Part shown: piece after piece, positions 7,266 to 15,202 of the stretch
How positions within the stretch are numbered: position 1 is the stretch's first letter
How the letters are laid out: each line of letters begins with the position of its first letter
Assembly (NCBI RefSeq): GCF_001922345.1
Contig: NZ_CP018811.1
Location: forward strand, 1,364,001-1,428,000
Reading direction: 5' to 3'
DNA from: Paraburkholderia sp. SOS3
Lineage (GTDB): Bacteria > Pseudomonadota > Gammaproteobacteria > Burkholderiales > Burkholderiaceae
Length of the DNA stretch: 64,000 nt
The notes under the pieces: model-generated
The model's database searches: none
Seen by the model: only the letters and a program-made list of their open reading frames with translations
What the model was told of the DNA's origin: nothing
Program-made: the position numbers and the translations under genes

Positions 7266-8515
7266 GATCCGATCCGTCCCGGGCAGTCGGTGCGGCAGGT
7301 GGTGGTGACGAGCGGCAGCAGGTCGTGCGCGTTGCCGTCGCGCGCGGTCAGCGGCGCGATGCCGAACAGGCGTTCGATCGTCGCGAGTATCGAACTGTGA
7401 TCGTACACCGTGTGGTCCACGTGGCCTTTCGCCACCCACGGCGAGACGACGATCGCCGGCACGCGCACGCCGTACACGTCGAATGCGAAACCCGATGCGT
7501 TCAGTTTCGCCGACGCGCCGGCGCCGTCGTTCGGCGGCGGTGCGCTGCCCGGTTTGACGGAGTCGTATAAACCGCCGTGTTCGTCGTACACGATCACGAA
7601 CAGGCTCTTGTCCCATAGCGGCGACTGGCGGATCGCGTTGTAGACGCGCGCGACGAGCTGGTCGCCGGCTTCGATGCTGTCCATCGGATGCTGCGACGTG
7701 CCGTTCTCGTAGGTCTCGCGGATGACGTCGCCGTAGCTCGGCTCGATCAGCGTGTAGCGGGCCGTATAGCCTTGCGCGAGATCGGATTCGAAGTGCGCGA
7801 GGTCGTCGACGTCGAAAAAGTCGATACCCTTTAGCGACGAAACTTGCGGCACGCGGCCCGACAGCGCGCCGGTCTGATCCTGATAGAGCTGCCAGCTGTC
7901 CTTGCCGAGCGCGTCAAAGATCGAATGATTCGGGTAAGTGAAGCCGTCGAAGGTTTCCCATTCGAGCAATTCGCCATTGGTCGGCGAGTGATCGAGGCCC
8001 GCCGACGATGCGCCATGCAGGAAAAACCGGTTCGGCCACGTCGGCCCCGGCATCGACGCGTGCCAGCCGTCGCAGAGCACGAACTCGGCCGCGAGCGTAT
8101 AGAGTGCCGGCGCCTGCACGCGCGTGTCGACGGCGCGCATCACGTAACCGATATCGGCTTGCGGCGGGATCGGGCCCTCGGTTTGCGAAGTCGCGTAGTT
8201 CGCGGCGAAGCCCGAGTTGTCGATGGGCGGATACGGTTTCCCTTTTTCGAACTGTGCGCCGGCCCCGCAAAGCTGTTCGACGACATCGGCGAATTCGTGC
8301 CCGGGGTCGCTCGGCAGCTGCTCCGGTGCGCCGCCTTCGAACGCGTAAGTCACGCCTTCGTAGGTGTTGGAATTCGCGGAAGTGGCCGCAACGATGCCGG
8401 GAATACCCGATAGCGCGAACAGGTGATCGAAAGACCGGTTCTCGAGCATCAGCACAAAGATATGCTGGATCGGCGAGGGGGCTGGGGCGGATGCAAGTGT
8501 TGCGTCGGCACTCAT
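7262..8515 (-). CDS. Phosphoesterase-family protein (phospholipase C / acid phosphatase type)
   Basis: 417-residue member of the phosphoesterase family that includes bacterial phospholipase C and AcpA. The diagnostic motif ENRSFDHLFA occurs near residue 26, and later motifs include WHASMPGPTWPNRFFLHGAS and the metal-site segment VIVYDEHGGLYD. It probably hydrolyses phosphate mono- or diesters. No obvious signal peptide precedes residue 20, which is unusual for secreted phospholipase C; export by a later start or another route cannot be excluded. It is the first gene of a three-gene operon with ATGA overlaps. It is divergent from cobF across 163 bases. Confidence 0.85.
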   Translation of the reverse strand: MSADATLASAPAPSPIQHIFVLMLENRSFDHLFALSGIPGIVAATSANSNTYEGVTYAFEGGAPEQLPSDPGHEFADVVEQLCGAGAQFEKGKPYPPIDNSGFAANYATSQTEGPIPPQADIGYVMRAVDTRVQAPALYTLAAEFVLCDGWHASMPGPTWPNRFFLHGASSAGLDHSPTNGELLEWETFDGFTYPNHSIFDALGKDSWQLYQDQTGALSGRVPQVSSLKGIDFFDVDDLAHFESDLAQGYTARYTLIEPSYGDVIRETYENGTSQHPMDSIEAGDQLVARVYNAIRQSPLWDKSLFVIVYDEHGGLYDSVKPGSAPPPNDGAGASAKLNASGFAFDVYGVRVPAIVVSPWVAKGHVDHTVYDHSSILATIERLFGIAPLTARDGNAHDLLPLVTTTCRTDCPGRIGS

Positions 8516-8678
8516 GGGCGTTTTCCCGGTTGTTCGAGCGCGTGTCAGTGTACTGTCCGGTCAACCGTCGAGTAAAGCCGCCCGCTGCGCGTCGCGAATC
8601 GGGGTGGCCCAAGGTGTACCCTTTCGATATCGTTCGATATTGGCGTTGAGCCCTGGCGGAAAAAATCCTCAAAACATC

Positions 8679-9458
8679 ATGAAAAAACTATTGATCATCG
8701 GCATTGGCGCCGGCAACCCCGAGTATGTGACCATGCAGGCGGTCAACGCGCTCAACGAAGTCGACGTTTTCTTCGTGATGGACAAGGGTGTCGCGAAGGA
8801 AAAGCTCATTGCGCTGCGTAAGGAAATTATCGAGCGCTATGTGAAGGATCGCAGCTATCGAATCGTCGAGGCGACGAACCCTGAGCGTCGTATCGGCGAA
8901 GGCGACTATGTGCGAACCGTCGAGGACCTGAACCGCGACAAGCAGCAGGTGTTCGAGCGCCTGATCGGCGAGGAACTCAAAGAAGGAGAATGCGGTGCGT
9001 TTCTCGTCTGGGGCGATCCGTCGCTGTACGACAGCACGATGCGCATCGTCGCCGCGATCTCGCAAAGCGGCCGGCATGCGTTCGAATACGACGTGATTCC
9101 GGGCATCAGCAGCGTTCAGGCGCTGGCCGCGAAGCACCGCGTCGCGCTCAATGCAATCGGCCGGCCGCTGCAGATCACGAACGGACGCACGCTAGCGCAA
9201 GGTTTTCCGGACGATGTCGATAGCGTCGTCGTGATGCTCGATGCGCAGAACGCATACAGGCAGGTCGCCGACGAAGACCTCGACATGTACTGGGGCGCGT
9301 ATGTCGGTACCCCCGACGAGATCCTGATCGCGGGAAAACTGCGCGACGTGATGGACGAAATCGAGCGCACGCGTGCCGATGCACGGCAGCGGCATGGATG
9401 GATCATGGATACGTATATGTTGAAGCGGCGTGGCAGCGGCGCCGGCGACGAGAGCTGA
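8679..9458 (+). CDS. cobF: Precorrin-6A synthase (deacetylating), CobF
   Basis: 259-residue SAM-dependent methyltransferase of the aerobic cobalamin pathway. CobF methylates precorrin-5 at C-1 and releases acetate to give precorrin-6A. The N-terminal glycine-rich SAM segment IIGIGAGNPEYVTMQAVNAL and the later VWGDPSLYDSTMRI and DVIPGISSVQALAAKH blocks match CobF and related precorrin methylases. The ATG at 8679 (MKKLLIIGIG) is chosen because the open frame upstream has no family similarity. No other cob gene lies in the window, so this is a detached pathway gene. A strong hairpin follows directly after the stop. Confidence 0.85.
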   Translation: MKKLLIIGIGAGNPEYVTMQAVNALNEVDVFFVMDKGVAKEKLIALRKEIIERYVKDRSYRIVEATNPERRIGEGDYVRTVEDLNRDKQQVFERLIGEELKEGECGAFLVWGDPSLYDSTMRIVAAISQSGRHAFEYDVIPGISSVQALAAKHRVALNAIGRPLQITNGRTLAQGFPDDVDSVVVMLDAQNAYRQVADEDLDMYWGAYVGTPDEILIAGKLRDVMDEIERTRADARQRHGWIMDTYMLKRRGSGAGDES

Positions 9459-9488
9459 CGCACGCCGTCCGGTTCGCTGCGGCGTGCG
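9459..9488. terminator. Hairpin between convergent cobF and eutA
   Basis: Perfect 9-bp stem CGCACGCCG / CGGCGTGCG with a 12-base loop, starting right after the cobF stop. It lies between convergent genes and may act in both directions. There is no T-run. Confidence 0.5.
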
Positions 9489-9489
9489 C

Positions 9490-9538
9490 GCGGTCAGAGC
9501 GGTCAGTGCGGTCAGTGCGGGGCAGTGCGGGGCAGTGC
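9490..9538. repeat. Short tandem repeat, five units of 9-10 bp
   Basis: Units GCGGTCAGA, GCGGTCAGT, GCGGTCAGT, GCGGGGCAGT and GCGGGGCAGT followed by GC. It lies in the intergenic space between cobF and eutA. It has the form of a slippage-prone microsatellite; no coding role. Confidence 0.8.
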
Positions 9539-9551
9539 AAGCGGTTCGAGT

Positions 9552-10322
9552 TCAGCGTGCGAGCGGCAGCGTCATGAGGCGGCCCAATTGCGGCCGCGCT
9601 TCGTTGTCGCCGCATAGACGCAGGCACATCCATGCAGTCGCAAGGTTGCTGCTGACCACGGGCTTGCCGATTTCCGTTTCGATGCGCGCCACGATGCTCG
9701 CGGCGCGCAGTGCCGTGCAGGAGATAAACAGCGCATCGGACTGCGTGGACGTCGCCTCCTTGCCGAACGCGACGAGTTCATCTTTGGCGATGCGCGCCAT
9801 CTGCCGGTCGTCGGTCAGGCCGAGACAAGAAACCTTGTCGAGTTCGAAACCCTGCGCGGCGAAGTAGGCGGCCATCGGCTCCGTGGTCTCGACGGTGTAG
9901 GGCGTGAGCACGCTGATGCGGCGCGCGCCGGCTGTTTTCAATGCCGCGACGGCGGCCGCGGTGGGGGTCACGACATGCGCGTCAGGTTTCGCCGCGCGGA
10001 TCGCGCCGCTGATCGCCGCGTCGCCGATCATCACGGACGCCGACGTGCACGAATACATCACGACGTCGAGCGGATCGTCGGGCAGAATCAGCGCCGCACC
10101 CTGTTCGAGTTCGCCTTGCATTGCACGCAGATTCTCCGGCGTAACGGGATTTGCGTAAGGAATCCGGTTCACATAGATGCCGATTTTCTCCGACGCGACG
10201 ATGCGGGCGAAGTCCGGTTCGGTCGTATGGTCGGTCGCGAGAATCACGAGGCCGATCCGCTTTTCGTGGGTGCGCGTGTCGAGGCGCGGCGCCCGGGCGA
10301 GCTGCACGACGGAGGGTGTCAT
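9552..10322 (-). CDS. eutA: Asp/Glu racemase-superfamily protein, EutA-like (ectoine utilisation)
   Basis: 256-residue member of the Asp/Glu racemase and maleate isomerase superfamily. The two cysteines expected of the fold are present in YSCTSASVMIGD (Cys92) and ISCTALRAAS (Cys202). It is the last gene of an ehuA-ehuB-ehuC-ehuD-eutA series, the order known from ectoine utilisation clusters, where EutA takes part in hydroxyectoine breakdown. The ATG at 10322 is chosen because it lies 4 bases after the permease stop and begins the homologous region. The enzyme family is certain; the ectoine role is inferred from context. Confidence 0.75.
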   Translation of the reverse strand: MTPSVVQLARAPRLDTRTHEKRIGLVILATDHTTEPDFARIVASEKIGIYVNRIPYANPVTPENLRAMQGELEQGAALILPDDPLDVVMYSCTSASVMIGDAAISGAIRAAKPDAHVVTPTAAAVAALKTAGARRISVLTPYTVETTEPMAAYFAAQGFELDKVSCLGLTDDRQMARIAKDELVAFGKEATSTQSDALFISCTALRAASIVARIETEIGKPVVSSNLATAWMCLRLCGDNEARPQLGRLMTLPLAR

Positions 10323-10326
10323 GTTC

Positions 10327-10986
10327 TTATTGGAGCGGTTGTGAGTATCTTTTTTCGAGCAGCCGCACACCGGTGATCGCTATCAGGCTGATCGCGAGAA
10401 ACAGCGCACCGACCAGCGTCATGGGTTCGAGATAGCGGTAGTCGGTGTTCGCAATGATCTTCGCTTCGTTCATGAGCTCGAGCACGGTAATTGCGGAAAG
10501 CAGCGGCGTTTCCTTGAACATCGCGACCAGATAGTTCGCGAGCGCCGGCACCATCGGCGGCAGTGCCTGCGGCAGGATGATGTGCCGCCACATCTGCAGC
10601 GGCGCGAGATTGCACGCCTTGGCCGCTTCCCATTGCCCGCGCGGCACGTTCTCGATGCCCGTGCGATACACCTCGGCCGCGTAGGTCGCATAGTGAATAC
10701 CGAGCGCGAGCACGCCGGCGGCAAGGGCCGGCATCTTCACGCCGATGTCGGGCAGCACGTAGAACACGAAGTAAAGCTGCACGAGCAGCGGCGTGCCGCG
10801 GATAAAGCTCACGGCCGCCGATGTGCCGCGCGACAGCGCGCGGTTCGGCGCGAGCCGCAGAACCGCGAACGCAAGGCCGGCGACCGCGGCGACGATCGAA
10901 CCAAGCAGCGTGGCGAGCACGGTGATTTCGAGACCCTGCAACAGCGTCGGCAGAATCTGCTGTACGAAGCTCCAGTCCCATTCCAT
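10327..10986 (-). CDS. ehuD: Polar amino-acid/ectoine ABC permease, EhuD-like
   Basis: 219-residue inner-membrane permease of the His/Glu/Gln ABC type with five or so hydrophobic segments. The conserved EAA loop EAAKACNLAPLQMWRHIILP (about residues 135-155) contacts the ATPase. The gene starts 3 bases after the stop of the paired permease gene, so the two permeases form a heterodimer from one message. The best substrate guess is ectoine or hydroxyectoine, from the binding protein in the same operon. Confidence 0.8.
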   Translation of the reverse strand: MEWDWSFVQQILPTLLQGLEITVLATLLGSIVAAVAGLAFAVLRLAPNRALSRGTSAAVSFIRGTPLLVQLYFVFYVLPDIGVKMPALAAGVLALGIHYATYAAEVYRTGIENVPRGQWEAAKACNLAPLQMWRHIILPQALPPMVPALANYLVAMFKETPLLSAITVLELMNEAKIIANTDYRYLEPMTLVGALFLAISLIAITGVRLLEKRYSQPLQ

Positions 10987-10989
10987 CGC

Positions 10990-11649
10990 TTACCTCCGCA
11001 TGCCGTCGAGGCCGAAACTGACGCGCCGTTCGAGCCGGCGCATGCCGAACGTGATGAGCCACGACATCACGAAATAGAGCGCGAGGATCGTCGTGAACGG
11101 AATCAGCGTATTGCCCGTTTGCGAACGCACCACTTGCGCCTGAAACGTCATATCGCCGAGCGAGATCAGCGAGACGACAGCGGTGCCCTTCAGCAGCTCG
11201 ATTGCGTTGTTGCCGAAGGTCGGAATCATCAGCGGCAGCGCTTGCGGCAGAATGACGTGGCGCATCGCCTGGTAGCGCGACAGATTGAGCGCGACACATG
11301 CTTGCCGCTGATCGCCGCTGACGGCCTGAACCGCGCCGCGTACGACTTCGGCTGCATAGGCGCCGACGTTCAGGCCGAGCGCGAGTACGCCGGCCTGCAG
11401 CGGCGTCACGTCGAAGCCGGCCATCGGCAGCACGAAGTAAGCCCAGAACAGCTGCACGAAAACGGATGTGCCGCGAAAGAATTCGATGTACGCGATCGCC
11501 AGTGCACGAACCGCGCTAAACCGCGACACGCGCGCGAGCCCCGCGACAAATGCCGCGACCAGCGCAAGCGCGATGCCGAGCACCGTGAGCTCGACGGTCA
11601 TCTGCGCGCCTTTCGCGATCAGCAGCAGATATCCGGACCAGTGGTTCAT
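10990..11649 (-). CDS. ehuC: Polar amino-acid/ectoine ABC permease, EhuC-like
   Basis: 219-residue permease partner of the gene that follows it. It has the polar amino-acid permease pattern FFRGTSVFVQLFWAYFVLP and an EAA-like loop ACVALNLSRYQAMRHVILPQ near residues 120-140. Its stop lies 3 bases before the next permease start. It is preceded by 104 bases after the binding-protein gene. Expected in the inner membrane as half of the translocation channel. Confidence 0.8.
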   Translation of the reverse strand: MNHWSGYLLLIAKGAQMTVELTVLGIALALVAAFVAGLARVSRFSAVRALAIAYIEFFRGTSVFVQLFWAYFVLPMAGFDVTPLQAGVLALGLNVGAYAAEVVRGAVQAVSGDQRQACVALNLSRYQAMRHVILPQALPLMIPTFGNNAIELLKGTAVVSLISLGDMTFQAQVVRSQTGNTLIPFTTILALYFVMSWLITFGMRRLERRVSFGLDGMRR

Positions 11650-11753
11650 GGGCGCAGCCCTTCGTAGAGTGCGGGTCCCGGCGGCACGTGACGCGTGTTA
11701 CGTGGCCGCTGGAACCCGCGCATTGCCAGCGTCTGGCGACAGGTGCGCGCCGC

Positions 11754-12611
11754 TTATTGCTTCGCGGCGCACAGCTTCGCGCGCGTCGTCGACATCGCCG
11801 CCTTCGCGGAGAAGCCGTACGGCTCGACGATCTTCGCGAATTCGCCCGAGTCCTTGAGCTTCTTGAGTTCGACGTCGAACTGGTCGCGCAGCGCGGTGTC
11901 CTGCTTGCGGAACGCTACGCCGTCGCATTGCACGGGCGTATTCTGGATCGGCGCGAGTTCCTCGAGGTTCGGGTCGTTCGCCTTCGCAAGCAGCTGGCTG
12001 ATCGACAGCCCCGGCAGCGCGAATGCATCGATGCGGCCGTCCTGCAGCATCTTCAGGCCGCTTTGCCCGTCCGGCACGATAATGAGTCGCTCGTTCGGCA
12101 CATGCGCGGCCATGGCAAGCTTCTGCTCGGTCGTACCGCCTTCGACGCCGAGCACGGTCTTGCCGTCGGTCGCGATCTGCTCGTAGCTCCTGATCCCTTT
12201 CGGGTTGCCCTTTTTGATCGCGAAGGCTTCGACCGCGCACAGCACCGGCTCGGAGTACGCGACGGCCGCGCAGCGCTGTGGCGTCATGAAGAGGCCAGCG
12301 GCGATCGCATCGTGACGCCCGACCTGCAGGCCCGGAATCATCGCGCCGTATTCGGAAATCGAGGCGACGATATCGTTGACCCCGAGCTTTTTGAACACCG
12401 CACGCGCGACGTCGGGGCCCGCGCCTGTCACCTTGCCGTCGGGCGATACCGCGGTAAACGGCGGCTCGTTTGCGATTGCGATGCGTGCGAAGCCCTGCTT
12501 TTTCAGCTGGTCGAGCCTGGCGTCGTCGGCATGGGCGGCGCCTGCGGCGGACAGCGTCGACAGCAAGGCCGACAGCAGCGCCGTGGTCAGAAGTGCTTTG
12601 CGTTTGATCAT
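11754..12611 (-). CDS. ehuB: Periplasmic binding protein of the ectoine/hydroxyectoine transporter, EhuB-like
   Basis: 285-residue periplasmic solute-binding protein. A classic signal peptide precedes a cleavage site at AHA|DDARLD (about residue 28). The body matches EhuB closely in spaced blocks: IAIANEPPFTAV, GAGPDVARAVFKKLGV, GRHDAIAAGLFMTPQRC and AYSEPVLCAVEAFAIKKGNP. The ATG at 12611 (MIKRKALL) has a GGGAA-type site and places the signal peptide at the very start. It delivers ligand to the two permeases encoded downstream. The EhuB assignment rests on remembered family motifs, not on a search. Confidence 0.8.
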   Translation of the reverse strand: MIKRKALLTTALLSALLSTLSAAGAAHADDARLDQLKKQGFARIAIANEPPFTAVSPDGKVTGAGPDVARAVFKKLGVNDIVASISEYGAMIPGLQVGRHDAIAAGLFMTPQRCAAVAYSEPVLCAVEAFAIKKGNPKGIRSYEQIATDGKTVLGVEGGTTEQKLAMAAHVPNERLIIVPDGQSGLKMLQDGRIDAFALPGLSISQLLAKANDPNLEELAPIQNTPVQCDGVAFRKQDTALRDQFDVELKKLKDSGEFAKIVEPYGFSAKAAMSTTRAKLCAAKQ

Positions 12612-12661
12612 TTTTTGTTCCCGTACGTGAGTGTATGACTGCAATACCAGTGCTCGTGAGT

Positions 12662-13639
12662 TCAGACGCGATGGCCGGCCGCCAGAATCTTGCGCAGAAA
12701 CGACTGGGTCCGCTCATGCTTCGGATGACGGAAGATGTCGTCGGGTTTGCCTTCTTCGACGATGCGTCCTTTATCGAAGAACAGCACGCGGTCGGCGAAC
12801 TCGTGTGCGAAGCCCATTTCATGCGTGACGAGCAGCATCGTCATATCGGTCTCGCGCGCGAGACGCTGCATCACGTTGAGCACTTCCTCGACGAGTTCAG
12901 GGTCGAGGGCCGACGTCACCTCGTCGAACAGCATGATCTTCGGCGCCAGTGCCAGCGCCCGCGCGATGGCGACGCGCTGCTTCTGGCCGCCCGACAGCTG
13001 CACCGGCCGCGCATCGGCCTTATCGGCGAGGCCCACCATATCGAGCAGTTCGCGCGCGCGTTTTTCCGCGTTCGCGCGGCTTTCGCCCTTGGTCAAGATC
13101 GGTGCGAGCGTGATGTTTTCGAGCACGCTCTTGTGCGGGAACAGATTGAAATGCTGAAAGACCATGCCCGTTTTCTGGCGCATCCGCTGCAGGTGTTTTT
13201 CGTCGGCCGGCTTTAGCGGCGCGCCGCGCGGGACGTCGTACAGCACGTCGCCGTCCACTTCGATGCGGCCTTCGTTGATCGTTTCGAGCGTCATCAGAAT
13301 GCGCAGGATCGTCGTCTTGCCGGAACCCGACGGGCCGATCAACGCCAGCTTCTCGCCGGGCATCACATCGAGCGACAAACCGTCGAGTACCGTCAGCGCG
13401 CCATAGCGTTTCGTGACGCCGTCCATGCGGATCAGCGGCTTCGTCGCGCGGCACTCCCCGGTGGTCGCCTGTGTTGCCGGCATGCGCGCATGGCTGCGCT
13501 CGCTCGCGGCAGCCGCGGCCTGCGTGGCCGCATTCTTTTCAGCAGGCGCGGTGCGTGCCGCAGGCGTTCCCGTGGCACTGCGTGCCGGCTCCGCGGCGTG
13601 GCTTGCGCGTGGTAACCCGAGGGCTTGCTGGGTGCTCAT
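12662..13639 (-). CDS. ehuA: ATPase of the ectoine-type ABC transporter, EhuA-like, with N-terminal extension
   Basis: 325-residue polar-amino-acid ABC ATPase. Walker [10 protein letters not shown] (about residues 99-107), the signature [16 protein letters not shown], Walker [15 protein letters not shown] and the switch His in [13 protein letters not shown] are all intact. The ATPase domain begins only near residue 70 ([11 protein letters not shown]). The first 70 residues are an Ala/Thr/Arg-rich, low-complexity extension absent from typical members. An AAGGGA site sits before the ATG at 13639, so the long form may be real, but an internal start such as Met53 is possible. It is the first gene of the minus-strand operon, 316 bases from the divergent DoeA-like gene. 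Confidence 0.82.
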   Translation of the reverse strand: MSTQQALGLPRASHAAEPARSATGTPAARTAPAEKNAATQAAAAASERSHARMPATQATTGECRATKPLIRMDGVTKRYGALTVLDGLSLDVMPGEKLALIGPSGSGKTTILRILMTLETINEGRIEVDGDVLYDVPRGAPLKPADEKHLQRMRQKTGMVFQHFNLFPHKSVLENITLAPILTKGESRANAEKRARELLDMVGLADKADARPVQLSGGQKQRVAIARALALAPKIMLFDEVTSALDPELVEEVLNVMQRLARETDMTMLLVTHEMGFAHEFADRVLFFDKGRIVEEGKPDDIFRHPKHERTQSFLRKILAAGHRV

Positions 13640-13721
13640 CGGCAGATTCCCTTGTGGAGCGTGTCGGATCTGCCGCGGTCGCGACAGTCAATCCAGAATA
13701 TCGAGCCAAATATTCCGTACG

Positions 13722-13739
13722 GATTGCTCTAGAACAATC
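13722..13739. promoter_or_regulatory. Palindromic operator candidate 1
   Basis: GATTGCTCTAGAACAATC, an 18-bp dyad with one mismatch pair and a central CTAG. It contains ATTG-N8-CAAT. It lies 83 bases upstream of the ehuA start. Its match in layout to the second site suggests a binding site for one dimeric regulator. Confidence 0.5.
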
Positions 13740-13870
13740 TTTTTCGCCGCGACGCGAGATGTCGTCCTGCAGCACGCGAAAATTGCCAGGGAGTTCGAAT
13801 AGGTGGCAGGCTCAGCGCGACGTTTGGACCTGTGGCGAGCGCGCGTAGTGGAGAACCCTAAGGCCGCCAC

Positions 13871-13890
13871 GAATTGAACTAGCACAATTC
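13871..13890. promoter_or_regulatory. Palindromic operator candidate 2
   Basis: GAATTGAACTAGCACAATTC, with perfect 6-bp arms around an 8-bp centre that again contains CTAG. It lies 66 bases upstream of the DoeA-like gene start and exactly 150 bp from the equivalent point of site 1. Confidence 0.5.
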
Positions 13891-13955
13891 GACGCTGTTT
13901 TTGCGGGCTTTAGACTGCGGCCAATCCACAACGAATAGCGCTCGAGGAGGGCAGA

Positions 13956-15185
13956 ATGGCCACTGGAACGCAGCAGTCAGCCGGCGACGCAGGCCGGTTG
14001 ATATCCGACGATCGCTTGCCGTTCGAGCGTTCCGAATACGACGTGCGAATCGCGAAGACGCGCCGCGCGATGCAGATGGCGGGCATCGAGCTGCTAATCG
14101 TCAGCGACCCGACCAACATGGCGTGGCTTACCGGCTACGACGGCTGGTCGTTCTACGTGCACCAGTGCGTGCTGCTCGCGCTCGAAGGCGAGCCCGTCTG
14201 GTTCGGCCGCGGTCAGGACGCAAACGGCGCGTTGCGCACGGTCTTCATGCGGCGCGAGAATATCGTCGGTTATCCCGATCATTATGTGCAGTCGACCGAG
14301 CGCCATCCGATGGACTACCTCGCGCGCGAAGTCATCGGCGCGCGTGGCTGGCAGGCAAAGCGTATCGGCGTCGAAATGGATAACTACTATTTCAGCGCCG
14401 CCGCGTACGGTTCGCTCGTGCAGAACCTGCCGAACGCGAAATGGCACGACGCAACAGGGCTCGTGAACTGGCAGCGCGCCGTGAAGTCGCCGCGTGAGAT
14501 CGAATACATGCGTGTGGCTGCACGCATCGTCGAGAAGATGCATGCGCATATCGTCGAGAAGATCGAGCCGGGCATGCGCAAGAGCGATCTCGTCGCGGAG
14601 ATCTATTCGACCGGCATCCGCGGCGTGGCAGGCCACGGCGGCGACTATCCGGCCATCGTGCCGCTGCTGCCGACGGGCGCCGACGCGGCCGCGCCGCATC
14701 TGACGTGGGACGACACGCCGTTTGCGAAAGACGCCGGCACGTTCTTCGAAATCGCAGGCTGCTTCAGGCGCTATCACTGCCCGCAGTCGCGCACCGTGTA
14801 TCTGGGCAAGCCGCCGCGGCATTTCATCGAAGGCGAGCGTGCGGTCGTCGAAGGCATCGAGGCCGGGCTCGCCGTGGCGAAGCCGGGCAATACGTGCGAA
14901 GACATCGCCCACGCGTTCTTCGCGGTGCTGCGCAAGGCCGGCATCGAAAAGAACAGCCGCTGCGGCTACCCGATCGGCGCGAGCTATCCGCCGGACTGGG
15001 GCGAGCGCACGATGAGCCTGCGTCCCGGGGACAAGACGGTCCTCGAACCGGGCATGACGTTCCACTTCATGCCGGGGCTGTGGCTCGACGACTGGGGGCT
15101 CGAAATCACGGAAAGCATCCTGATTACCGATAGCGGCGTCGAGACGTTCTGCAATACGTCGCGCAAGCTGTTCGTGAAGCACTAG
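13956..15185 (+). CDS. doeA: M24-family hydrolase, ectoine hydrolase (DoeA/EutD)-like
   Basis: 409-residue protein of the M24 peptidase/creatinase fold. Ectoine hydrolase opens the ectoine ring to N-acetyl-diaminobutyrate, the first step of ectoine breakdown in the cytoplasm. The N-terminal creatinase domain (about residues 20-165, with LLIVSDPTNMAWLTGYDGWS) is followed by the pita-bread domain. The segments VAGHGGDYPAIVPLLPTG, CFRRYHCPQSRTVYLG, YPIGASYPPDWGERTMSL and GLEITESILIT are typical of the DoeA-like group. The usual metal-binding aspartates of aminopeptidases are not evident, which fits a creatinase-like hydrolase rather than a peptidase. A GGAGG site precedes the ATG. It is divergent from the ehu operon and followed after 17 bases by an alcohol dehydrogenase gene. 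Confidence 0.75.
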   Translation: MATGTQQSAGDAGRLISDDRLPFERSEYDVRIAKTRRAMQMAGIELLIVSDPTNMAWLTGYDGWSFYVHQCVLLALEGEPVWFGRGQDANGALRTVFMRRENIVGYPDHYVQSTERHPMDYLAREVIGARGWQAKRIGVEMDNYYFSAAAYGSLVQNLPNAKWHDATGLVNWQRAVKSPREIEYMRVAARIVEKMHAHIVEKIEPGMRKSDLVAEIYSTGIRGVAGHGGDYPAIVPLLPTGADAAAPHLTWDDTPFAKDAGTFFEIAGCFRRYHCPQSRTVYLGKPPRHFIEGERAVVEGIEAGLAVAKPGNTCEDIAHAFFAVLRKAGIEKNSRCGYPIGASYPPDWGERTMSLRPGDKTVLEPGMTFHFMPGLWLDDWGLEITESILITDSGVETFCNTSRKLFVKH

Positions 15186-15202
15186 ACAACAGGGAGGAGA
15201 CC

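Larger units (their letters stand above)
13640..13955. promoter_or_regulatory. Divergent promoter region between ehuA and the DoeA-like gene
   Basis: 316 bases without a coding region, locally AT-richer than the flanks. It holds two related palindromes, listed separately, one near each gene, which points to shared control of both transcription units. Confidence 0.6.

Noticed and set aside
8516..8678. Cobalamin riboswitch upstream of cobF
   Set aside because: The 163-base gap is too short and shows no B12-box-like element; only a partial GATATCG repeat.
8514..8678. Earlier start for CobF at 8514
   Set aside because: It would overlap the divergent phosphoesterase start and add 55 residues without methyltransferase similarity.
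9490..9538. CRISPR-like array
   Set aside because: Units are 9-10 bp without unique spacers, so it is a simple tandem repeat.
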